DNA from: a bacterium CG10_46_32
GTDB lineage: Bacteria; Patescibacteriota; Patescibacteriia; UBA2169
Direction of reading: 5' to 3'
Length of the DNA stretch: 62,999 nt
Assembly: GCA_001889965.1 (NCBI GenBank)
Contig: MOEI01000004.1
Coordinates: 1-62,999, forward strand
The position numbers and the translations under genes are program-made. Below the pieces are notes generated by a model. It searched no databases, had not been told where the DNA came from, and was given only the letters and a program-made list of their open reading frames with translations. Below are positions 1 through 7,877 of this stretch, piece by piece (position 1 is the first letter of the stretch; each line of letters opens with the position of its first letter).

Positions 1-50
1 CCTTTCCTTTTTAGAAGAAATTGGTCGCGCGCAAATCCGAAAAGCAAGGA

Positions 51-89
51 ACATTTTTCCTTGGTGTCCGCCGAGGCTTTGCGAGGCGG
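51..89. repeat. Dispersed repeat with CCGCC...GGCGG hairpin
   Basis: Positions 51-63 read ACATTTTTCCTTG and are followed by CCGCC (68-72) pairing with GGCGG (85-89). The same 13 bases followed by a CCGCCGA palindrome recur at 35090-35120 before tRNA-Pro, and related palindromes lie at 32478-32494, 41405-41419 and 62798-62812. Bases 45-63 also form a small hairpin (CAAGGAA / TTCCTTG). I read it as a member of a short dispersed palindromic repeat family. Confidence 0.6.
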
Positions 90-269
90 TGGCGGGGCTG
101 ATTCATTCGTTCAGTTTCCGCTCGAAAAAGGTTCGCGCAAAGTGTATAATTACAGCACCATAAAAACAGTCATCTTAGTATGTCCGTTTTTATATTGATT
201 TTTTAAGATATTTAAAGTACTATCAAAGTGCCTAAAAAGGCCAAAACAGCTAATACGGAGGGACCGTTT
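90..269. other. Intergenic region upstream of purB
   Basis: No gene is visible before position 270. A TATAAT at about 134-151 (within GTGTATAATT) could be the -10 box of a purB promoter, but I see no good -35. An inverted repeat ATAAAAAC / GTTTTTAT at about 161-195, followed by a T-rich stretch, could be a weak attenuator. I looked for ZTP (pfl) and purine riboswitch cores and did not find them. Confidence 0.35.
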
Positions 270-353
270 ATGGCTGTTGCGGGTTCATTTACAATTGAAT
301 TTCAACACCACTCACCTGCTTCGAAAGGAACAGCACAATGGCACAGAATCTGA
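270..353 (+). CDS. Possible 27-residue leader peptide overlapping purB
   Basis: An ATG at 270 follows a strong GGAGG (257-262) and opens 27 codons ending in TGA at 351-353, so it overlaps the purB start (338) by 16 bases in another frame. Most genes in this window lack a Shine-Dalgarno sequence, so this one stands out. It may be a leader peptide coupling translation into purB, or chance. The peptide matches nothing I know, and it is too short to judge by composition. Confidence 0.35.
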   Translation: MAVAGSFTIEFQHHSPASKGTAQWHRI

Positions 354-1819
354 CAATGCCTGGCAACCCACGGTACCAACCCAAGGAGCTCGTACCCTAC
401 TTTGGTTACGACAATCTGTATACAGGGCTCGCGCGGGTTGAAATCGCAACACTTGAAACCCTCGGCCAAATCGGCATGATTTCGACTGCGGACATGGCGC
501 TCCTCACGCCGGAAATTATAGAGCGACTGATCGCTATCACCACCTCCCACGTGGATGACATCGAGTACGGCCGAAATGGCTACCAGGCCACTAAGCACGA
601 TGTCCGCGCATGGGTGCGCGCCGCACAGGAAGTGCTCGACCCGCGCCTCGGACGATGGGTGCATGTGCCGCTCACCAGCTACGATGCGCTCGACACTGGC
701 CGAATACTGCAATACCGCGCAGCGTACAATGGCGCGCTCAAGCCCGCCTTGACCAAAGTGATCAATATCTTTATCGGCATGGTGCGCCAGCACGCGGACA
801 CACTCCAGATCGGACGAACCCATGGCCAGCACGCCCTACCGATTACAATCGGGTTTTGGCTCGCTACCATCCTCGACCGCCTGGTTCGCAATGCCATGCA
901 GCTGGATATAGCTACATGCCTACTAATGGGCAAGATCTCGGGCGCGGTGGGCGCTTACAACGCGCAGGTGGGTCTCGGTTTTTCCAAATCTTTTGTGGAC
1001 AATGCCGCACACGTAACGTTTGAGAAGACAGTACTCGACAAACTCGACCTCAATGCCGCGCCCACCAGCACCCAGATACTGCCACCCGAGCCGCTGGCAA
1101 ACTTTCTCTATGCCTGCACCCTGCTTACGGCTAGCTTCGGCCAGTTCGGTCGCGACTGCCGGAACCTGATGCGTTCGGAAATATCTGAAGTGCGCGAAGA
1201 ATATGAAACAGGGCAAGTTGGCTCATCCACTATGGGCCAGAAACGCAACCCACTCAACTTCGAACAGCTCGAAGGTATGTGGCACAGTACCAAGTATGAA
1301 TTCGCAAAAGTGCTTGATATGCTCCTCTCGGAACACCAGCGCGATCTGGTAGGTAGTTCGGTGATGCGGAATTTTCCCATCATACTTATCAATCTGCAAT
1401 GCCAAATAGACACACTCCTGAGGCCTAACAAAGCAGGGACGCCGTTCCTATCTCGGATCTCTATCAACGAAGAAGCCTGCCGGCGCAACTTTAACGCCAG
1501 CGCCAAAGTAGTTTTAGCCGAGCCGCTCTACATCGCACTCCTGATGGCCGGCTACGAAGGCGATGCTCATGCTCTGGTCAACGAAGTCCTGATGCCGCGC
1601 GCGCAGAAGAAAGGCAGATCGCTCATCGAGGAATTTGGTTCTCTGGCGGGAGAAGTGGTAAGCCGAGGCGATGCAGATCAATCAGTAGCACGGGCCTACG
1701 GCAATATACCTGTTGAAATTTCTGACCTCCTTCAGGGGCCAGAAAAATACATTGGAGCGGCTACCGAAAAAGCGCTCCAAATCGCAAATACGGCAGAAGC
1801 CTTTGTGGCTACCGTGTAA
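338..1819 (+). CDS. purB: Adenylosuccinate lyase
   Basis: A 493-residue member of the fumarase/aspartase superfamily. PurB cleaves SAICAR to AICAR plus fumarate in purine synthesis, and adenylosuccinate to AMP plus fumarate. The superfamily signature is clear at residues ~295-310 (GSSTMGQKRNP), and GRTHGQHALP near residue 160 carries the catalytic His. The length fits the longer PurB type. The start has AAAGGA about 8 bases upstream. purC follows 30 bases downstream, and the two enzymes act in sequence. The gene is clearly richer in G+C than the dnaB region, and no other purine gene is in the window, so import of the pair is an inference. The family is certain; which substrate matters in this cell is not. 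Confidence 0.93.
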   Translation: MAQNLTMPGNPRYQPKELVPYFGYDNLYTGLARVEIATLETLGQIGMISTADMALLTPEIIERLIAITTSHVDDIEYGRNGYQATKHDVRAWVRAAQEVLDPRLGRWVHVPLTSYDALDTGRILQYRAAYNGALKPALTKVINIFIGMVRQHADTLQIGRTHGQHALPITIGFWLATILDRLVRNAMQLDIATCLLMGKISGAVGAYNAQVGLGFSKSFVDNAAHVTFEKTVLDKLDLNAAPTSTQILPPEPLANFLYACTLLTASFGQFGRDCRNLMRSEISEVREEYETGQVGSSTMGQKRNPLNFEQLEGMWHSTKYEFAKVLDMLLSEHQRDLVGSSVMRNFPIILINLQCQIDTLLRPNKAGTPFLSRISINEEACRRNFNASAKVVLAEPLYIALLMAGYEGDAHALVNEVLMPRAQKKGRSLIEEFGSLAGEVVSRGDADQSVARAYGNIPVEISDLLQGPEKYIGAATEKALQIANTAEAFVATV

Positions 1820-1849
1820 CTCCACCCATCACCAAGTAAAGGTACAACC

Positions 1850-2818
1850 ATGGTTTCCCGAGACATCATCCAGGCTCAGCTTGATAACTGCCTGCTCGAT
1901 GCGAAGTTCGATCGCTGGGCCGACTCTTGCCGACAAGGTAAGGTTCGCGACATGTACTTGTTGCCTGGCCGGAGGGTGTTTATCACCACAGACCGGCAGA
2001 GCGCCTTCGACCATGTGCTCGGCACAATCCCGTTCAAAGGCCAGGTCTTGAACCGCATCGCCCAGTACTGGTTCGAGCAAACTCGTGACCGCGTCCCCAA
2101 TCACGTATTCGACGTGCCTCATCCCAACGTCACCATCGGCGAGGAACTTGAGATGTTCCCGGTGGAGATCGTAGTGCGCGGCTTCCTCACGGGCTCAACC
2201 GAGACCTCGGCGTGGACCCACTACAGCCGCGGCGTCCGCGACTTCTGTGGTAACCGGCTGCCGGAAGGGATGGTAAAGAACCAGCCCTTCGAGACGCCGA
2301 TCATCACGCCCACGACCAAGTCCAAGGACCATGATGAGGGAATCTCCGCCGCACAGATCATGGATCGCGGCCTGGTCGACGAAGCAACATGGCGGCAGAT
2401 CGAATCCATCGCCATGGACATCTTCACTCGAGGCCAGCATCTGGCAGCCACACGAGGACTCATCCTGGTGGACACCAAGTATGAGATGGGGATCAACAGC
2501 GATGGCAAGGTTGCTCTCGCCGACGAGATCCACACCCCAGATTCGTCACGCTTCTGGATCAAGGAGACGTACCGCAGTCGCCACGAAGCAGGCCAGGAAC
2601 CCGAGAGCCTGGACAAGGAGTTCCTGCGGCTCTGGCTCAAGGAGAGGAACATTTCCGACACCAACATCGTCCCCCTAGACGATTACATCCGCGTGCAGGT
2701 CGCGGAGCGTTACATTCAGCTCTTTGAGCGCATTACGGGCGAGACCTTCGAGCCCGATCTCGGCGACGGCACCCTACGAGAACGCATTGAAGCCGCCATC
2801 GAACCCTTCATGAACTAG
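1850..2818 (+). CDS. purC: SAICAR synthetase
   Basis: A 322-residue phosphoribosylaminoimidazole-succinocarboxamide synthase. It joins CAIR and aspartate using ATP to give SAICAR, the substrate of the PurB encoded just upstream. The N-terminal GKVRDMY motif (residues ~30-36), the TDRQSAFD segment, EIVVRGFLTGS, and the ATP-grasp-like DTKYEMG and LADEIHTPDSSRFW segments are all visible. It is longer than the ~240-residue common bacterial form and closer to the fungal Ade1-like length. G+C is high: the line at 2161-2220 has 40 G/C in 60, against 21 in 60 at 4201-4260 in dnaB. A strong terminator follows, so purB-purC forms its own unit. Confidence 0.95.
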   Translation: MVSRDIIQAQLDNCLLDAKFDRWADSCRQGKVRDMYLLPGRRVFITTDRQSAFDHVLGTIPFKGQVLNRIAQYWFEQTRDRVPNHVFDVPHPNVTIGEELEMFPVEIVVRGFLTGSTETSAWTHYSRGVRDFCGNRLPEGMVKNQPFETPIITPTTKSKDHDEGISAAQIMDRGLVDEATWRQIESIAMDIFTRGQHLAATRGLILVDTKYEMGINSDGKVALADEIHTPDSSRFWIKETYRSRHEAGQEPESLDKEFLRLWLKERNISDTNIVPLDDYIRVQVAERYIQLFERITGETFEPDLGDGTLRERIEAAIEPFMN

Positions 2819-2850
2819 ACGCCTCCAGGCATTTCGCCTGAACGACACCC

Positions 2851-2892
2851 AAGAGGGCGGAACCTACACCACAGGTTTCCGCCCTCTTTTTC
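2851..2892 (+). terminator. Rho-independent terminator of purBC
   Basis: AAGAGGGCGGAACC (2851-2864) pairs with GGTTTCCGCCCTCTT (2874-2888) with one bulged base, followed by a T-rich run. It ends the purB-purC unit. Confidence 0.9.
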
Positions 2893-2899
2893 TTTGTGG

Positions 2900-2905
2900 T
2901 ACAAT
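2900..2905 (+). promoter_or_regulatory. -10 box, predicted leaderless start for the gene at 2915
   Basis: TACAAT lies 9 bases before the ATG at 2915, so transcription should begin at or within two or three bases of the start codon. A weak -35 (TTCCGC, 2877-2882) would fall inside the purC terminator stem. Confidence 0.5.
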
Positions 2906-2914
2906 ACTAGTCCA

Positions 2915-3208
2915 ATGAACTTCACCATCGAAAATCCATCTACCCACTCACGCAACCTCTTGCGAAGAGCTGGCTATGCCCTACACGCAACCCGCGAAGG
3001 AAAAGTGAGCTATGTCAAAAGAATCCATGGAGATGAATATCCCCGCTTCCATCTCTATGTTAACAAAGAAGAACCCGGAACGCTCATGGAACTCTCTTTG
3101 CATTTGGACGAAAAACGGCCTTCTTATCAAGGTTCAACCGCACATTCCGGTGAATATGATGGCCCGCTTATAGAACAGGAACGGGACAGGATATTGAATA
3201 CAATTTAA
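2915..3208 (+). CDS. Small hypothetical protein
   Basis: A 97-residue soluble protein that I do not recognise. I chose the ATG at 2915, eight codons inside the longest frame, because the -10 box covers the upstream part. The middle is rich in basic and aromatic residues (YVKRIHGDEYPRFHLYV) and predicts mainly beta strands, followed by LSLHLDEKRPSYQG and a short C-terminal helix. The pattern recalls small uncharacterised CPR proteins of about 90 residues with a conserved histidine and aspartates. It stands alone between the purC terminator and the MITE-like element. No signal peptide or membrane segment. Confidence 0.65.
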   Translation: MNFTIENPSTHSRNLLRRAGYALHATREGKVSYVKRIHGDEYPRFHLYVNKEEPGTLMELSLHLDEKRPSYQGSTAHSGEYDGPLIEQERDRILNTI

Positions 3209-3236
3209 AAATCCAAAGTCCAAATATCAAATCAAT
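3209..3236. other. A/T-rich left flank of the MITE-like element
   Basis: The stretch CCAAATATCAAA near 3219-3231 recurs in inverted form near 3432-3442 (TTTTGATATTTG). The 296-base space before dnaB therefore holds nested inverted repeats and no gene. Confidence 0.4.
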
Positions 3237-3379
3237 CAGGACTTACGTATTTGTCGTCATGCTGGAGCGAATGCACACATGAGCGATAGCATCTTAGCGA
3301 AAAAACGCATAGATTCTATCGGCATTGTGTACAATGCCTCCAGAATAACGGGTTATAGAATTCAAACGCGTAAGTCCTG
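3237..3379. mobile_element. MITE-like element with 11-bp inverted repeats and 5-bp target duplication
   Basis: CAGGACTTACG at 3237-3247 is the exact reverse complement of CGTAAGTCCTG at 3369-3379. After two mismatches the match continues for TTTG, giving 15 of 17 identical. The element is flanked on both sides by TCAAT (3232-3236 and 3380-3384), as expected of a target-site duplication. It is 143 bp with no ORF. The interior holds a further imperfect inverted repeat (CATGCTGGAG ... CTCCAGAAT). The structure is that of a non-autonomous transposon; the parent IS family cannot be named from this window. Confidence 0.8.
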
Positions 3380-3492
3380 TCAATGACAAACTTTTAGCAT
3401 TTAACATTAATTTGAACTTTGAATTTTGATATTTGCCATTATGTGCACCATCTGTGCATAGCCCGTGAATTCCCCCGCCTGTTCAGAATAGG

Positions 3493-3498
3493 TACAAT
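3493..3498 (+). promoter_or_regulatory. -10 box of dnaB, predicted leaderless
   Basis: TACAAT ends 6 bases before the dnaB ATG at 3505. A weak -35 (TTCCCC) is 17 bases upstream. Confidence 0.5.
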
Positions 3499-3504
3499 AC
3501 ATAT

Positions 3505-4968
3505 ATGGCGGATCAAAGACAAAACACAGCCGAGAAAATCCCCCCACAAAACCTAGAAGCCGAGCAATCGGTTCTTGGCTCTTTATTGTTGGACCAAAAT
3601 AGCATCATCAATATTGGCGATGCTATTGTGCCAGAAGATTTTTACAAAGAAACACACAAGGTAATATTCCAAGCAATCCTTTCGTTGTTTGAACACAGAG
3701 AACCTATTGACCTGCTCTCGCTCACCAATATCTTAAACGAACGCAAGCAACTCGAGCTTGTAGGCGGACGAGAATACTTAATGGATCTTACGAATAGCGT
3801 GCCGTCTGCAGCAAATGTGGTGCACTATGCGCAAATCGTTCGAAAAAAAGCTACCTTGCGAAACCTATTGTATGCCTCTCATCAAATTACTCAACTTGGG
3901 TATGATGAATCAGATGATGTAGACGCAGTACTGGACCAGGCAGAACAAAAACTGTTTGCCATTTCCCAGCGTTCATTGCGCGCGAACTTTATTAGCATCA
4001 AATCAGTCTTGGCAGATACGTTCGAGCGTATAGAAAAACTGCATCAAGGCGATGGCAAGTTGCGCGGAATTTCAACTGGATTTGCTGATTTAGACGACAA
4101 GCTTTCGGGCTTGCAAGGCTCAGACTTGGTTATTATCGCAGCGCGCCCTTCGGTCGGCAAAACGTCGCTCGCACTTGATTTTGCGCGGCACATGACAATT
4201 AATGAAAAAAAATCTGTTGGCATCTTTAGCTTAGAAATGTCTAAAGAGCAGCTTGTGGACCGCTTGTTGTGCACCCAAGCTGGCGTTGAGTTGTGGCGCA
4301 TGCGGACCGGCAAGCTTTCCCAGTCCTCTCAGCACGATGACTTCCCACGCATTGGACATGCAATGGGAGAACTTTCCGAAGCAAACATATTTATTGACGA
4401 CGGCGCAAACGTAAATGTTATGGAAATCCGGACCAAAGCGCGCAGGCTCCATTCTGAGCATGGCGTTGATTGTATTATTGTCGACTACCTCCAGCTCATG
4501 GAAGGCCGCTCCAGCAAAGGCAGTGATAACCGAGTTCAGGAAGTTGCAGAAATCACGCGTGCGTTAAAATCAATCGCTCGCGAGCTCAATATCCCGGTTG
4601 TCGCGCTCTCTCAGCTCTCAAGAGCCGTGGAGCAGCAGCAAGGGCCGGCAATTCCGCGGTTGGCACATTTGCGCGAATCCGGAACCATTGAGCAGGACGC
4701 GGACGTGGTTATGTTTATCTACCGCAAATCAGCAGACCGAAAGTATCAAATTGAGGAGCTCTCTGCCGAAGACAGAAACACTGCGGAAATACACATCGCA
4801 AAACATAGAAACGGCCCCACGGGCGTGGTAAAGCTATTCTTTAATGAAAAGCTTGTCAGCTTCCAAAACCTCACCAGGCCAGGCCAGCGCGCTACCGCGA
4901 CTGCTGTTCCCCCGCCTCCATCTGCGCAAATAACGAGGCTTGACAAAGTTGACGTACCTGAATTCTAA
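3505..4968 (+). CDS. dnaB: Replicative DNA helicase DnaB
   Basis: A 487-residue hexameric helicase that unwinds DNA at the replication fork with ATP. The N-terminal DnaB domain (residues ~10-115, with PQNLEAEQSVLGSLL) is followed by the RecA-like domain with Walker A ARPSVGKTS (residues ~213-221), SLEMSKEQL, and Walker B IIVDYLQLM (~325). No intein interrupts it. The ATG is preceded by a -10 box at 6 bases and no Shine-Dalgarno sequence. ybaB starts 15 bases after its stop and recR follows, making a replication/repair unit on the + strand. Confidence 0.97.
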   Translation: MADQRQNTAEKIPPQNLEAEQSVLGSLLLDQNSIINIGDAIVPEDFYKETHKVIFQAILSLFEHREPIDLLSLTNILNERKQLELVGGREYLMDLTNSVPSAANVVHYAQIVRKKATLRNLLYASHQITQLGYDESDDVDAVLDQAEQKLFAISQRSLRANFISIKSVLADTFERIEKLHQGDGKLRGISTGFADLDDKLSGLQGSDLVIIAARPSVGKTSLALDFARHMTINEKKSVGIFSLEMSKEQLVDRLLCTQAGVELWRMRTGKLSQSSQHDDFPRIGHAMGELSEANIFIDDGANVNVMEIRTKARRLHSEHGVDCIIVDYLQLMEGRSSKGSDNRVQEVAEITRALKSIARELNIPVVALSQLSRAVEQQQGPAIPRLAHLRESGTIEQDADVVMFIYRKSADRKYQIEELSAEDRNTAEIHIAKHRNGPTGVVKLFFNEKLVSFQNLTRPGQRATATAVPPPPSAQITRLDKVDVPEF

Positions 4969-4983
4969 GGGTAGACTTAACAC

Positions 4984-5277
4984 ATGTTCAATAAACTCAA
5001 ACAATTTAAAGATCTCCGATCGCAGGCGAAAACCCTGCAATCCGCACTTGCCGAGGAAACCGTTGAAGTAGAAAAAGATGGGGTCACAATCACCATGAAT
5101 GGCAATCAAGAAATAACCGCAGTTGATGTAAGCCCTTCGTTGCTTTCTCCAGAAAAAAAACAGCAGCTCGAGTCTGCTATTAAAACAGCAAACACCTCGG
5201 CTATTGAGAAGACAAAACGCATCATGGCAAAAAAAATGCAATCAATGGGGGGGCTGGAGGGACTAGGATTGAAATGA
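4984..5277 (+). CDS. ybaB: YbaB/EbfC nucleoid-associated protein
   Basis: A 97-residue DNA-binding protein of the YbaB/EbfC family, which forms dimers that bind and bridge DNA. The start (MFNKLKQFKDLRSQAKTLQSAL), the central V-EKDGVTITMNGNQEI strand region and the C-terminal helices match the family in order and length. It lies directly between dnaB and recR; ybaB-recR adjacency is common across bacteria, which supports the call. Confidence 0.92.
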   Translation: MFNKLKQFKDLRSQAKTLQSALAEETVEVEKDGVTITMNGNQEITAVDVSPSLLSPEKKQQLESAIKTANTSAIEKTKRIMAKKMQSMGGLEGLGLK

Positions 5278-5366
5278 CAAATGTCAAAAACCAAAACTCA
5301 AAATTTGACATTCAAGCATTTGATCTTTGACCTTAATTTGGTATTTGGATTTTGACATTGAGTATT
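5278..5366. other. A/T-rich spacer with TTTGACATT repeats
   Basis: AATGTCAAA (from about 5280) and TTTGACATT (about 5305) form a 9-base inverted repeat, and TTTGACATT recurs just before recR. No gene is seen. It resembles the A/T-rich flanks of the MITE-like element near 3.2-3.4 kb. Confidence 0.4.
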
Positions 5367-5972
5367 ATGTCTTCCCTTCCTCCGTCAATACAAAACCTCG
5401 TGGATCACTTTACCACGCTGCCCGGTATTGGGCCCAAAACCGCTGAGAAGCTGGTGTTTTTTTTATTGCGCACTCCTCCCAAAGATTTGCATGATTTCGG
5501 AGCCGCGCTTTCCCACCTCGCAGACAATGTAACCTTATGCAGTCAATGCCAAAATTTTACAGATAAAGAACTATGCGCAATCTGTACAAATCCGCGCCGC
5601 GACCAAGGAACCATCTGTGTAGTGGCAGACCCACTTGATTTGATTGCGCTTGAGGAGACACACAACTTCCGTGGCGTATACCATGTGCTTGGGCACAACA
5701 TCAATCCCCTAGAAGGTATTACTCCAAATGACATACGCATCCGCGAACTTGTTGTAAGAATCGAAAAAGAATCTCTAACAATTAAAGAAGTGATTCTAGC
5801 CTTGGACGCGAACAACGAAGGAGAAATCACCTCCCTGTATTTAGCAAGGCTTTTTAAAAAATACCCTGTCAAAGTAACCCGAATCGGCAAAGGCTTGCCC
5901 CAGGGCTCGGACATGGAGTATGCTGACAGCATCACACTCTCAAACGCGCTGGAGGGGCGAAGAGAAATTTAA
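5367..5972 (+). CDS. recR: Recombination protein RecR
   Basis: A 201-residue protein of the RecFOR gap-repair pathway, which helps load RecA onto SSB-coated DNA. It shows the N-terminal helix-hairpin-helix (LPGIGPKTAEKL, residues ~17-28), the C4 zinc motif (CSQCQNFT ... CAIC, ~55-72) and the Toprim domain starting at ICVVADPLDL (~80), including ALDANNEGE. I chose the ATG at 5367 (MSSLPPS); an ATG-like extension of five codons upstream is less like the family. It is the last gene of the dnaB unit, ending at a convergent terminator shared with rplU. Confidence 0.95.
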   Translation: MSSLPPSIQNLVDHFTTLPGIGPKTAEKLVFFLLRTPPKDLHDFGAALSHLADNVTLCSQCQNFTDKELCAICTNPRRDQGTICVVADPLDLIALEETHNFRGVYHVLGHNINPLEGITPNDIRIRELVVRIEKESLTIKEVILALDANNEGEITSLYLARLFKKYPVKVTRIGKGLPQGSDMEYADSITLSNALEGRREI

Positions 5973-6003
5973 AAACGACCCGCCGGAATGGCGAGCCGTT
6001 TTG
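5972..6003. terminator. Bidirectional terminator between recR and rplU
   Basis: AAAACG ... CGTTTT arms surround a C/G-rich stem with two mismatches, between two convergent genes. A-run and T-run on either side make it usable on both strands. Confidence 0.7.
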
Positions 6004-6004
6004 C

Positions 6005-6322
6005 TTAGACGGTTATTTTTTCGATTTTTACCTGCGTAAAGGCTTGACGGTGTCCGAACTTCTTTCGGTAGCGGATCTTGCGCTTGTACTTGATGACATC
6101 AATCTTTTTTGAACGGCCCTGCTCCAAAACAGTGGCAGTAACTGTTGCTCCGGAAATAAGTGGCGCGCCAATGTTCAAATTTTGGCCATCCTCATCGCCC
6201 ACCAAAAGCACCTCGTTGAATGCAACGGTTGTATCTTTTTCCACATCAAGCTTTTCGACTTTAAGAATGTCGCCTTGTTTGACCTTGTATTGTTTTCCGC
6301 CTGTTTTGATAACTGCAAACAT
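6005..6322 (-). CDS. rplU: Ribosomal protein L21
   Basis: A 105-residue 50S protein that binds 23S rRNA. It has the family opening MFAVIKTGGKQYKVKQGD and the C-terminal KYKRKIRYRKKFGHRQAFT basic segment. I chose the ATG at 6322 because a consensus promoter ends 8 bases upstream of it. The usual partner rpmA (L27) is not adjacent, so L21 stands as a single-gene unit. Confidence 0.96.
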   Translation of the reverse strand: MFAVIKTGGKQYKVKQGDILKVEKLDVEKDTTVAFNEVLLVGDEDGQNLNIGAPLISGATVTATVLEQGRSKKIDVIKYKRKIRYRKKFGHRQAFTQVKIEKITV

Positions 6323-6330
6323 ATTCAAGT

Positions 6331-6359
6331 AGTATATGCTCAATTGGCCACCCTGTCAA
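6331..6359 (-). promoter_or_regulatory. rplU promoter, leaderless
   Basis: Reading the minus strand, TTGACA (6354-6359) and TATACT (6331-6336) are separated by exactly 17 bases. The -10 box ends 8 bases before the ATG, so the mRNA should start at or next to the start codon. Confidence 0.85.
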
Positions 6360-6822
6360 GTACCGCCGAATCTCCTATGTTTACCCCATGATCTACTAGA
6401 AAGCCCGCATACACCTCAAGTGCCATATCAGCAGGCTCGTTTGATTTAAAGCGCACAACCTCCCCCTGTACTAATTCATGGGAAATGTTTTCCTGCATGC
6501 CTACAACCTTGCCATCCGCAATCCACAGCACATCAAGTGGAAAGCGCATATCGTTCATCCAAAAATTTCTGATCTTTTTATTGGCATACACAAACAACAT
6601 ACCGTGATCCGGGCTAAGATTTTCGCGTCCCGAAAGCCCACGAATTTGAGATACAAGGGAATCCGCAATTTCAACCTTCACCAAAGAACTGCCAATGGTT
6701 ACAGTTGATTTGGTGGGAGTGGTTGATTCTGACATACGAAAACGAATCATACATACTATCACAACAACTACCGCACATCCGACGATTGAGACGAAAATGA
6801 TTTTGAACGCTTTGCTGACCAT
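6340..6822 (-). CDS. Membrane-anchored DUF192 protein
   Basis: A 160-residue protein with an N-terminal membrane segment (residues ~5-25, AFKIIFVSIVGCAVVVVIV) and an outer DUF192 domain: V.VEIADSLVSQIRGLSGRE, then GMLFVY and IRNFWMNDMRFPLDVLWI, the signature of the family. DUF192 has no firmly established function. I chose the ATG at 6822 because it keeps the membrane anchor; it overlaps the end of the upstream transferase gene by 55 bases. It closes the long minus-strand run that starts with the ribosomal genes. Confidence 0.85.
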   Translation of the reverse strand: MVSKAFKIIFVSIVGCAVVVVIVCMIRFRMSESTTPTKSTVTIGSSLVKVEIADSLVSQIRGLSGRENLSPDHGMLFVYANKKIRNFWMNDMRFPLDVLWIADGKVVGMQENISHELVQGEVVRFKSNEPADMALEVYAGFLVDHGVNIGDSAVLDRVAN

Positions 6823-7871
6823 ACTGCCAAAAAAATCATGACAAAAACTAACGCAGATAAAAGATACACTTTCCCTTTGGTTTGGACAAATAACGATGCA
6901 ACTCCAAAAAATGCAGCAAGTCCCCACAAAAGCAACACACTCGCCTGGTGCGAAAGTCCAGCTGTCAAAAGTCGGAAATGTAAATGCTTATTATCCCCGA
7001 TTGCTGGAGACCGTTTTTCAACAAAAACTCTGCGGACAATAACCCATACTACATCAAGGATAGGAACACCCATCACCAAAAGCGCGGTTGCGATTTTACC
7101 TCCCGAAATAATGGCTAAAACACCGAGTGAAAAACCAAGCCACACACTTCCTCCTTCTCCTAAAAATATCCTAGCTGGATGAGCATTCCAGAATAAAAAT
7201 CCAACCAAAGCTCCTGCCAGCACAATAGCAAGCAATGCAACGTCCGGCTGAAATGTTTTATCCGAAAGCGAAAGAGCAAAAAGAATAAACGCGCCAATAG
7301 TGGTAATACCAGAAACCAAACCATCGAGCCCGTCCAAAAACTTAGTGGTAAACATCATCCCTAAAAGCCACAATACGGTAAAGGTGTCCGCAAGCAACAC
7401 AAACCTGGCTGTGTGCCCTCCAAGCTCAAACAGCTGCCACTGGAGCGCATCCAGATGCCATAGCCCCCCACCAAAAGGATTGGACACGAATTCAATACCC
7501 ATACCCGTAGCAACAACTACTAAGATTGCCACAATGGGCGCAATTAACAAAAAACGCGGGCGAAGATTAAACCGGTCGTCAATAAAACCACCAATCATAA
7601 GCACTGCTCCGGCAACAAACAATCCCACAAGAAAACGCGAGCTTATATACCGTGCCGGAAGAATATCGGTAAACGCGGTCAAAAACCCAATCACCGACCA
7701 AAACGAAATAAAAATAGCAACGCCACCAAGCAGCGGTATTGGTGTTGTGTGAATTTTGCGCTCCTGATTCGGACGGTCAATAACCTGTAAGCGAAGTGCC
7801 ACGTGCCGCACCACAATTGTTGCAAGCCAGGCAATTGCCACAGATACAAAAAAAACTAACAAATAGAGCAT
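6768..7871 (-). CDS. WecA/TagO-type undecaprenyl-phosphate sugar-1-phosphate transferase
   Basis: A 367-residue polytopic membrane enzyme of glycosyltransferase family 4, which transfers a UDP-sugar phosphate (often GlcNAc-1-P) to undecaprenyl phosphate to start envelope glycan synthesis. Motifs seen: LLGGVAIF near residue 50, GGFIDDRFNLRP (Asp pair, ~95), FTTKFLDGLDGL (~178), FLGEGGSVWLG (~240) and the C-terminal GDNKHLHFRLL (~295), close to the WecA HIHH-type motif. About ten membrane segments. The Asp and His motifs fit WecA/TagO better than MraY. ruvX lies 6 bases upstream. Confidence 0.9.
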   Translation of the reverse strand: MLYLLVFFVSVAIAWLATIVVRHVALRLQVIDRPNQERKIHTTPIPLLGGVAIFISFWSVIGFLTAFTDILPARYISSRFLVGLFVAGAVLMIGGFIDDRFNLRPRFLLIAPIVAILVVVATGMGIEFVSNPFGGGLWHLDALQWQLFELGGHTARFVLLADTFTVLWLLGMMFTTKFLDGLDGLVSGITTIGAFILFALSLSDKTFQPDVALLAIVLAGALVGFLFWNAHPARIFLGEGGSVWLGFSLGVLAIISGGKIATALLVMGVPILDVVWVIVRRVFVEKRSPAIGDNKHLHFRLLTAGLSHQASVLLLWGLAAFFGVASLFVQTKGKVYLLSALVFVMIFLAVWSAKRSKSFSSQSSDVR

Positions 7872-7877
7872 AGATAA

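Noticed and set aside
90-269. ZTP or purine riboswitch upstream of purB
   Set aside because: Neither the CCGCC-containing pfl core arrangement nor the purine aptamer loops can be found; the C/G-rich part belongs to the dispersed palindrome.
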